Shown here: piece after piece, positions 57,416 to 64,000 of the stretch
How the letters are laid out: every line of letters begins with the position of its first letter
Numbering within the stretch: position 1 is the first letter of the stretch
Assembly: GCA_047967505.1 (NCBI GenBank)
Contig: CM106541.1
Length of the DNA stretch: 64,000 nucleotides
Direction: 5' to 3' (one strand)
DNA from: Dipteris shenzhenensis
Taxonomy: Eukaryota; Polypodiophyta; Polypodiopsida; Gleicheniales
Position numbers and translations under genes: made by a program
The notes under the pieces: generated by a model
The model's database searches: none
The model's input: only the letters and a program-made list of their open reading frames with translations
Told to the model about the DNA's origin: nothing

Positions 57416-60415
57416 CCCCTGCAATCGTTCTCTGTCCCTCCAAGCTACACCTCGCTCTCTCTCTCACCTAATGCCTTAGTTCAACTTTGAATTCACTCAC
57501 TCTCTGCCTTCTCCTACGTTCTTTCCCTAATCTTAACCACTTCCCTTAACCGATGAACCAAACAAGCACTGGCAGAGTAATGAACATGAATTTCGAAATT
57601 AGGGCATACTGGAGACAAAATCGTCCAAAATTTTCACAACAAAAGTTCCTGCCTCAAGAGTTGGCTCTGATACCAACTGACACGACCCCAGCACTCCTGA
57701 AACCTCTGATCTGCAAGCAAACACAAGAACACACCAAACGTGAAGAAACTGAGCAAGCTGCTCACCACCCAACCATGACATCTACGGGATGCGATCCCGA
57801 ATCAGATGTCCCCTCCAAGCCACGAGCTGAGCTACTGGCACGAACTCCCAACCAAATCCTAACTAGCCTGGTGTCCCATACCACCAGGTGGCGCTGTGAA
57901 GCCTGGGATCTGCTGCTGGGCCTTGGGCTACGCTATGATGCAAGTGCGCGTCCACATCTCAATCTAGGATCAGACCTAGCACTTGGGAACGAGACTTGCT
58001 CCCATCGGCTCTCTAAGAACTGAACCTCTGGGTCCCTTATATAGACTCGGGCCCCAAGCGCCAAAAATAGCGAAGACCTCTAACTGGTTCGTACCCTTAC
58101 CCGAGAATCAAGCCTGCCTAGCTCTAAGCCTCCCCAGGCTACCTGAGCTAGTCTTGTGTACCCAGTACACGTCAGAGACCAATCCGTGCACATGACAAAC
58201 CTGCCATTTGTACTGCCTTGCACAGAGACAATGAAATGAATAGGATACCCTTTTCTACGAGAACTGTTTAACCTTTGAGCACCTGATGCATTGTACACTT
58301 GCATTCCGATTCGCATGAACATCTATAGGGAAATAGGAGCAAGGAAGGCAAATGAAGAGGCTGTCATGTAGGCTGCCATATGGACAGCATATGATTTTCC
58401 TTCTTGAATTATTTACGACCCAACCTTGCAGGGTTGATCGATACACAGTGGGACTATTGTTGTTGTGGCGGGGCCTAGGGGCTGCATAAAAGGGCCCAAT
58501 GGATGACTGCAGAGCTGGGCAGAGATTCAGTTGCCCCTGGGCTGGTCAGTCAGTCCACAGCTTGGGTCGGCCAGCCAGCAGACTGACTCTTCCCAAAAGG
58601 CACACATTTTCATGAAAATGACACTTCTCCTTATACCATTCTAATATACCCTCTCATCAAAGGCTGCACCCTTCACAACAAGCACAAACCTCTTCATGCA
58701 CATACCTTTTAGGACACCCACCTTCTCAAATGTGGCTCTTTACTCTCTATTTAAGAGAGGCCTCACACATTCTCAATCGTTCTACTTTGAAACAGACTGC
58801 TTTCCTCTGCTAGGATTTCTCAAAATCATGGGGACACCCGTGAGTGAATAAGATACACAAGTGTACACGAAAAAAAGTCATCTCAATAAGGTGGTCAGAA
58901 ACCTAGGAGAATATGAGCCGTTGATAGTATCCTCAAGTAGAATACACCCAACCTAAGAGATTGGGAACTATGAAATAAACAAACAAGCCACTTACCTTGT
59001 TCATTATAAGTAAAAAATTTGTTCAAGCCAATGAGGTATTTTAGAAAATCATACTGAAATCATTAACAAAGACATGTTCCACGGAACAAGACAAAAAAAG
59101 AGCCATGAGTTCTTTCTTGGCAAGCTTAAGGTTCAATAAGCATTGGATAAGTATGATGAGGCTTAATGCTTCGTCAAATCAATGAAATGTGGGATTAACT
59201 AGAGACTAAAAGGATAGAAACCTTAAAGGGCACACTATACAACCACCTAAATGCAAGGCTATGATTACTACACACAAGTTATGGAAGCGCTAGCTAGGTT
59301 TGAGGAAGAACCAAAGCACGTGGATTCGATTGACACGATTTTGTCGATACATATTAACGCTAAGCATACTATGAAATAATTAACTATGAGAAGTCTAACA
59401 AAGCTACCCAAAAGCTACAAGGAAAAATGATTAAGAGAAATATGAAACTATCACAAACACCATCACATAGCATGCTCTGCTATCATGTTGCATTGCATGC
59501 GATAGTCCAAAAAAATATTGTCGTCTTTTTTTTGCAACAAAGAGAGAACCAGGATCTCTCAGCTAGGGACAAACAGCCCAATATATCTCAAAAACAGCAG
59601 CACAAAGAACCACAGGCTACAACAGCGCAAGACGCTTATGGAGCCATCGTCCATTATGTATATGAGTCACAAGGCACAGAATGGCTGAGACAAATCATTA
59701 TCGTGTGCTTCATGAGGTTAGAAGCACGGAATGTTTGTGGAGAAGACATTATCACTCAAACATGCCCGTTGTACTGGATGCACGACTAAAACACCTCGGT
59801 ATAACTCCCGCTTGATTTTAAACACAAACTACACTGCAAACAAATTTTTTAGGGACGCGTGGAAAGGAGCAAAATTTTAGTTCAATAGTTCGGTCCCACA
59901 ACACTGCATACCTGCCATGTCTTTTAGTAAGGAAGAATTTGTATACTGCCACTAAAAGGGCCATTCTGATGATCACATCCCTCGTATGAGCACCGCATTC
60001 CGTGCGCGTCGTAGATCGTCAGACATACCTTGGTGTGATTATCTAGTCTAAACCTACAAATATTCGTTTAAGGGCACCAACGTATCTAATTTCGAAGAAG
60101 GCTTACCCGAACAATCTCTTCGTAGGTTTCGTCGTCAATTTCCACCGATGTGATGACCTCCTCGACGTCTCCGAGGATCATATTGAGGTGTTGATCGTAT
60201 GCCTACGAGATTGGGTGAAAAAAACTAATAAATAAAGTTGAATGGCTGAAATGAAGCAAAAGCTTGGTTCATAAAATCAGGTTAAGAGAAGGACTTGCAT
60301 GAAGCTTTCCGCGCAGCTCTCTGTCGGATCGGAGCTTCACATAAATTCTTTCATCGAGGCTGAGTCTAATGAGATCGAGAGGCTCCTTCACCGCACTCTC
60401 CTCCTCCGTCGCCAT
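46927..60415 (-). CDS. LSM3: Sm-like protein LSm3, complete, three exons
   Basis: LSm3 is a subunit of the heptameric LSM2-8 ring that binds the 3' U-tail of U6 snRNA in the nucleus, and of the cytoplasmic LSM1-7 ring in mRNA decapping and decay. Exon 1 (60415-60299) encodes 39 residues from [20 protein letters not shown]. Exon 2 (60202-60107) encodes 32 residues, including [20 protein letters not shown], the Sm1 core. Exon 3 (47007-46927) encodes 26 residues with the Sm2 motif [19 protein letters not shown] and TGA. The total of 97 residues is the normal length. Frames join exactly. Intron 1 (60298-60203) starts GCAAGT and ends TAG: a GC-AG intron. Intron 2 (60106-47008) is about 13.1 kb, starts GTAAGC and ends TTGTTGCAG, and holds nested transposons. 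No damage is seen in the coding parts. The start is the only ATG that gives the conserved N-terminus. Confidence 0.93.
47370..47770 (+). mobile_element. LTR end and leader of a + strand LTR element
   Basis: TGGTATCAGAGC at 47554-47565 is a perfect primer-binding site, preceded by AT-rich LTR-like sequence (TATTTAAG near 47497). About 200 bases of leader follow, then the sequence meets the minus-strand gypsy gag-protease. The rest of this element is absent. It lies inside LSM3 intron 2. Confidence 0.55.
47789..48880 (-). pseudogene. Ty3/gypsy gag end and protease (host of the nested LINEs)
   Basis: On the minus strand: [59 protein letters not shown] (retrotransposon gag). Further on are [17 protein letters not shown] and a zinc knuckle [11 protein letters not shown] whose second Cys is replaced by a stop-containing stretch. 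The retropepsin follows: [20 protein letters not shown] at about 48050-48000, with the DSGSS active site intact. The frame ends near 47760, with RT missing. The start of this gag is at 54767, beyond the large LINE. Confidence 0.75.
48890..49390 (+). repeat. C-rich pyrimidine tract, probable LINE 5' UTR
   Basis: 500 bases of C/T-rich, CpG-containing sequence with four recurring words of the type GTTGCGCTACCACC / GCGCTGCACTGCCAC / ACGCTGCGCTGCC, spaced about 55-90 bases apart. It ends where the ORF1 region of the + strand LINE begins, so it is probably that element's 5' UTR or promoter. Spurious Pro-rich frames on + and Gly/Arg-rich frames on minus are not genes. Confidence 0.65.
49400..50760 (+). 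pseudogene. LINE-1st copy: ORF1 (nucleic-acid-binding protein)
   Basis: It reads [22 protein letters not shown], then [40 protein letters not shown] and, past a TAA at 49935, [24 protein letters not shown] knuckle [14 protein letters not shown] lies at 50058-50099. This is the DUF4283-plus-zinc-knuckle layout of plant L1-type ORF1. A Pro/Ser-rich tail (50330-50640) follows. GC content is clearly higher than in the flanking sequence. Confidence 0.75.
50761..54647 (+). pseudogene. LINE-1st copy: ORF2, RT present, endonuclease nearly lost
   Basis: Only the last part of the endonuclease is visible ([19 protein letters not shown] near 50945); about 600 bases that normally carry the endonuclease core are absent. 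RT is well preserved: CLIPKGG with [18 protein letters not shown] (51825-51915), [14 protein letters not shown] (motif A), [25 protein letters not shown] at 52380-52409 (intact YADD), and [10 protein letters not shown]. The C-terminal region shows [17 protein letters not shown] and the zf-RVT-like [23 protein letters not shown]. Stops in conserved places are TAG (51850, 52101, 52723); frameshifts appear after 52723 and 54019. A 27-base in-frame duplication sits at 51465-51518. Confidence 0.8.
54648..54672 (+). repeat. A-rich tail of the LINE first copy
   Basis: An A-run then (TAA)n, directly after a typical plant LINE 3' end (CTTGTACTCTCGTTTTCAAG...). It marks the 3' end and + orientation of the insertion. 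The flank continues as minus-strand gypsy gag. No clear target duplication is visible. Confidence 0.8.
54673..55040 (-). pseudogene. Ty3/gypsy gag start and leader (5' of the split element)
   Basis: On the minus strand an ATG at 54767 or 54749 opens [26 protein letters not shown], an acidic gag start, cut at 54673 by the LINE tail. The leader upstream to about 55040 is Pro/Leu-rich in translation and non-coding. It pairs with the gag remainder at 48880-47789. Roughly 60-80 codons between the two parts are missing, so the LINE insertion was accompanied by a deletion or followed by one. Confidence 0.6.
55080..57415 (+). mobile_element. LINE second copy: endonuclease kept, RT deleted
   Basis: The endonuclease region reads [12 protein letters not shown], then a [12 protein letters not shown] block, [37 protein letters not shown]-like (55955-56000), [17 protein letters not shown] and RADHTYCSF. 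The pre-RT linker is [38 protein letters not shown] and ALKLHNGRA at 56935-56964. The sequence then passes straight into a 3' UTR with no RT. The end is AATAAAC followed by (TTTC)n at 57383-57415. The 3' tail differs from that of the first LINE, so it is another clade. It has moderate damage (stops, shifts). The 5' boundary is uncertain. Confidence 0.75.
57416..57675 (-). other. Gypsy leader and primer-binding site
   Basis: TGGTATCAGAGC on the minus strand at 57675-57664, then about 250 bases of leader to the point where the second LINE was inserted. With the LTR above and the gag below, it shows that one minus-strand gypsy element hosts both LINEs. Confidence 0.75.
57678..58320 (-). mobile_element. 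5' LTR of the minus-strand gypsy element
   Basis: The inner edge is TGTCA-type (+ strand TGACACGACC at 57678), two bases from the primer-binding site. TATATAAGG at 58043-58035 on the minus strand is a good TATA box, about 360 bases before the inner edge. The outer edge is not certain (58190-58600). Confidence 0.65.
58321..59219. other. No gene recognised (LSM3 intron 2)
   Basis: It includes a GGTCGG / CAGTC-rich piece at 58500-58590 that may still be LTR. Nothing else is recognisable. Confidence 0.4.
59220..59790 (+). pseudogene. Possible gag-like remnant
   Basis: The + strand shows [24 protein letters not shown]-like text, then, after frame changes, a [10 protein letters not shown] stretch that could be a ruined CCHC knuckle and a Gln/Lys-rich run ([19 protein letters not shown]). 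The assignment is weak; no pol domain follows. Confidence 0.25.
59791..60106. other. Rest of LSM3 intron 2 next to its donor site
   Basis: No element motif is visible. The intron donor GTAAGC (minus strand) is at 60106-60101. Confidence 0.5.
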
Positions 60416-60429
60416 GTTGTGAAATCTTG

Positions 60430-60492
60430 CTTTGGGCGGGAAGCTAAAAGATCAAAGGCAATGCAGAATGTAGCTTGGTGTGCCACGTGGCA
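60430..60492 (-). promoter_or_regulatory. LSM3 proximal promoter with G-box palindrome and E2F-like site
   Basis: TGCCACGTGGCA at 60481-60492 is a perfect 12-base palindrome with a CACGTG G-box core, 66-77 bases upstream of the LSM3 ATG. CTTCCCGCC (minus strand, 60443-60435) nearly matches the E2F site TTTCCCGC. No TATA box is evident, as is common for housekeeping genes. Function is inferred from motif and position only. Confidence 0.5.
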
Positions 60493-60839
60493 CCGCAGTT
60501 CAGTTAATACCAAAGGTGAAGGTGAATAATACAAGAAGAAACGACTACCGCTTGAGAGTGTAGTGCACAGGTCATTTTTTGAATAAAGAGTGGCTGCTCC
60601 AAGTGGAATGGAAATGCCGCACCAGTGCGAGAATTGTCACCTTCATTTTTGAAAGTGCGTATTTGAGCACTTATACGCATCTGGACGGATGGCAAATTTT
60701 GAGCTGTGTGTGCACTAGCTCTATGAGACAAAAGGTACATCCAAAGTCAATTCAAATACTCGAAGGGAATCTAGACAAAACTATCTTGATATGCATGCCT
60801 CCTCTGCCTACTAATCACATGGATCTCTAGGGCCAATCT

Positions 60840-61575
60840 CGGTAATCTTTAGCGAAGGATAGCCCATACCATGTAGATATGTCATGGCCTAGAAGATGGC
60901 ATCGGTCTAAAGTGGTGTCAATGCTACAAATCATATTGATACCAACAAAGGACTTGAATGACAATTTAGAGAGCCTTGGATGAAATCCCCTCCACTCAAC
61001 TACCGAGAGATCAATCCCCAAAAAGGTGCTACATGCATGGCTGTCAGTCTCATCAACATATCCACCCCTTTGTCGAGGGACCTTAGAATTATGCCTAAAA
61101 GCATTATCTCTCCACTTTTGCCAAAGCTCACTCAGCTGCATGTATCATCATGAACAGTGGCCTAGTAAGTACTTCCCCTAAGTGTAGGCCTATACAATCT
61201 CTGCGGTCTCTCGTACATGGAACTTTGTGGATGCATAGCCAGTTGTGACCTTGGTCTTCCCAAAGCTAACAGTCAAGTCCATCTCCTTACCTTCTCCTTG
61301 TAAAACACCTCTAGAGCCTTTAGTTGTTCATGTAAGCCCATTGGTAAAAGGATAATGCCATCTGTATATAAGAGTATATATAGCATCACGTCTGCAGCAG
61401 TGACTCAAAAAACTCCAAGTCGATCAATAAAATATTGTGATGTCATCGCAAAAAAAGTGTTGATATCGTGCTCTCAATCCAAATCGACATGCTGCCTAGG
61501 GCCCGTACCACTACTCTAACTAGCTCGTGTAGTCTCACTACACCCCAAATCATGTCTTAACTCTTGGAGCCTCCT
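60840..61575 (-). pseudogene. LINE reverse transcriptase fragment
   Basis: On the minus strand the RT palm is LIYTDGIILLPMGLHEQLKALEVF (YADD replaced by YTDG), then SFGKTKVTTGYAST, KFHVRETAEIV, a SELWQKWRDNAF block, and a late segment (FLGIDLSVVEWRGFHPRLSKLSFKS). It resembles non-L1 plant LINEs. It lies about 0.4 kb upstream of LSM3 in the same orientation and is not part of it. Confidence 0.55.
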
Positions 61576-61598
61576 AATAATGCATGCTCATGGGATGT

Positions 61599-61966
61599 TG
61601 TTAGGAATGCGGCTAAAATACGTATTTCCTAAATACAAATATTCTGAATATGAAGAGTCAAGTTGAAAAAGTAAAGAGTCTCAAAATACAAACTGCCTAA
61701 GAATTTTCCAGGAGGACTCTACAAGAACTAACTCTGCAACTTTATGTATGAACTGCTATTTACTCTTTAAAATATCAGAATATAAAAGGTGTACCTTCTT
61801 TCCATGATCTTGCCTCTCCATTATGGCAGTTCTGTAGTTCTTGTTAATGAAATTCTCTTAGTTCTAGCTATCAATTATTATTCGCAGAGTGATTGTTCAT
61901 TGTTTTTCTTTAATTTTGAAGTTCTTGATTACTAAAGTATGCTGAAGTATAGTATTTTTTTCCCAC
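61599..61966 (+). repeat. LTR-like sequence, possibly solo
   Basis: It begins TGTTAGGAATGC, has TATAAAAGG at 61781-61789, and may end ...TCCCACA at about 61966. No primer-binding site and no clear 5-base duplication were found, so this is tentative. Confidence 0.3.
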
Positions 61967-64000
61967 ATCCCCTTGAAAAAGGAGGGCATAACTAGGATAT
62001 CCTACCATCCTCACCCTCGAGAATTGATAGCCTAAAATGGTTGATTGTGCTCTAAACTAGGCAAAGAGAATTAGCCAAAACTTCATTAAATGCTTATTTT
62101 TTATGCATATAACTTACTAGATAGCGAAACAAACATGATAAATATGTAAATCATGTCTTGCCATTTGATTTGATATGCTACATGACCAACTTTGGATTTT
62201 TCAATCGAAATATATAGGTTATCAAAGTTGGGCAGTTTCTAGTGATCTACATAGATTTTTCAACAAAAAAGGCCATGGTTGCCTAGCTTTCTATTCCAAA
62301 CCCAAATGAGCACCTAATTTTCTAACATGCACCTTTAAAAAAACATTGTTGCATTAGTTATCTTTACTAATGTTTTGGTTTTCCTTTAACACATGCTATC
62401 TTACAAGTTGGTTTGAGCATTGCAACACTTTGACGAGCATTTACAGAGCTCTAGGACTCTAATACAATGGACAAAAATCATATATCGAAACAAATACTAT
62501 ACATATTGATTTAATACTCCGACTATTTATGTTCCATATTGTTATTGTTGTACGGAAGAACCCTCTGAGTGTTTATCATGTTCGAATTACAAGATAAAGA
62601 ACTAGAATAGCCCAACTATTACAAATAGAAACTATGTGTGCAATACAAAACAATCGGAAGACAGACTCTATAATAATTATGTAATATTCAAAATCTCTCA
62701 AACAACAATACAAATTACTTACATCTCTGTCTCTGAAACAATCTCAAAAGGCCTATAGAAAACTAGGAGTTACATGTGATATGTCTCCTCATATCTGTAA
62801 CTATCTTAGATACATATTATGGATTAAGCTCCGAATATTTAGATGCATAGTTATCCATGTACCACTGGCACACCTGTGGCTAGGAATTTGGGAAAAAAAT
62901 CTTGACGTGAACCCACCACAATGCTTCTAGTGGAAATTAGAAACCCCTCCTCATGGTGCAATGTCTCACCAATCTAGTTGAGATGTATGGAGACACACAT
63001 CTCTATCCACCTGCTCATCATTGATAGGCAGACCACACAGTGACCAATGAGCAGGACATGCAACTTATCTTGTCCCACATTCTAGATGTAGTTGTGTTGG
63101 TGTTCTTAGTGCCCACGTGTATATGGCACACTTAATCTATGTTGTACCATGGGATGCTCATTTAGAAGAACAAGATGGCTTCCCCCTCTCTCTTGGTGTA
63201 TGTATGCTACATGATTCATGTTGTTTCCATAACATAGTATCAGAACTTCATGTGAGACATTCACACTCTTGAGCTCTCACATCTCTCACCACATCCATTT
63301 GACCTTCCAAGTGTTGGTGGAGATCTCATAAACGAAGTTGTGGAGTTTCTATTCATGAGCTTATTGCTTCATCTTAGTGAAAGAGCTTACTCCTTCAAAG
63401 CTTCTCATATTTCTTGCCTTGAGCTCTATGCTTCCTCACCCACATCCATGTACAACCATTGTTGGTGGAGGCATTTCATGCTACATATTGCGTAGCAGTT
63501 TTTTCAAAGAGTGTTATGGAGTGTAGGACAGTTTCTATTCTTTAATTATAGTTCTTTTTTCACTATACAAGCTTTAGAATGTGTAACGACAAACCAATGT
63601 AATGACTTCTCTCACACCATAGAGGGATTTTGTGCTAATTGCCTCCCAACCACAGTTTCTGGTAATCCCCTCTCGTGAGTCCTATTTCCTTTTTCATCAC
63701 CATGGAGATCTCTCTGTGGAAACCTCCCCCTAGCCCAAAGCTTGCAAAGTGGCCTCCTGCCTTGGTGCCATGTGTCCCTAAAGGAACCTTACCTTTATGC
63801 CCCTCTCATGGGCTCCTCTTTGCACCTCTTAACTAATGTCTAGGCCTAGGCATGACCCTAGACCCAAACCCTCTAGTCCTCATAGTATGCAAGCACCATC
63901 AAGCCCTTTGGTTTCTCGCCTAACCATAATCACACCACACAGTTCTGGAATTATGGCTGATGTAACATTCCCTTCCCCTTATGAATGGTTTACATCCTCA
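61967..64000 (+). other. AT-rich repeat sequence with a degenerate primer-binding site
   Basis: TAGTATCAGAAC at 63235-63246 matches 10 of 12 bases of the initiator-Met PBS and follows LTR-like text, so an old + strand LTR element probably starts here and runs off the window. No gag frame is legible in the remaining 750 bases. 61967-62990 shows nothing recognisable. Confidence 0.4.

Noticed and set aside
60299-60529. 76-codon + strand frame over LSM3 exon 1
   Set aside because: Antisense of a conserved exon; no family resemblance.
1-64000. tRNA, rRNA, CRISPR arrays or bacterial-type operons
   Set aside because: None seen. The TGGTATCAGAGC sites are primer-binding sites next to LTRs, not tRNA genes, and the repeats are microsatellites or duplications.

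Overview
This is nuclear DNA of a land plant with a large, repeat-filled genome. It contains parts of two recognisable host genes, both split by introns, one of which exceeds 13 kb. Almost everything else is decayed Ty1/copia, Ty3/gypsy and LINE sequence, often nested. The style (very long introns, many old LINE clades, heavily degraded LTR elements) suggests a fern or gymnosperm more than a compact angiosperm. That is inference; no marker gene fixes the species.

Host genes. (1) On the + strand at 4137-5639, five exons encode the C-terminal third of a thylakoid PP2C phosphatase of the PPH1/TAP38 type, ending in a membrane helix. The upstream exons are not in the window. (2) On the minus strand, LSM3 (Sm-like protein of the U6 snRNP LSM2-8 and cytoplasmic LSM1-7 rings) is complete in three exons at 60415-60299, 60202-60107 and 47007-46927, giving 97 residues. 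Its first intron has a GC-AG border. Its second intron is about 13.1 kb and holds a gypsy element that is itself interrupted by two LINEs. A possible F-box-like pseudogene lies on the minus strand at about 44.0-45.4 kb.

Layout. 0-1.3 kb: minus LTR element (LTR plus primer-binding site). 1.7-3 kb: a Met/Gly-rich fragment fused to gypsy RNase H-integrase. 4.1-5.6 kb: PPH1-like exons. 6.9-14 kb: an old LINE, with a long unrecognised decayed reading frame between its endonuclease and RT parts. 14.9-17.2 kb: gypsy and copia integrase fragments. 17.2-29.5 kb: a copia element (C) inserted in another copia (E/B), both apparently cut by an inversion, with a pyrimidine tract, a gypsy RT and a 690-bp foldback element in between. 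29.5-32 kb: gypsy LTR and integrase. 32.2-38.9 kb: a chimera of two copia elements. 39.4-41.4 kb: degraded gypsy with local tandem duplications. 41.4-44 kb: nothing recognised. 45.4-60.4 kb: LSM3 and its element-filled intron. 60.8-64 kb: LINE RT and LTR remnants.

The mobile elements are not functional as they stand. They carry in-frame stops, frameshifts and lost domains. The two host genes are intact in reading frame wherever they can be seen. The most notable structures are the giant LSM3 intron, the reconstructable copia-in-copia insertion split by a likely inversion, the two LINEs with complementary domain losses, and the foldback element.
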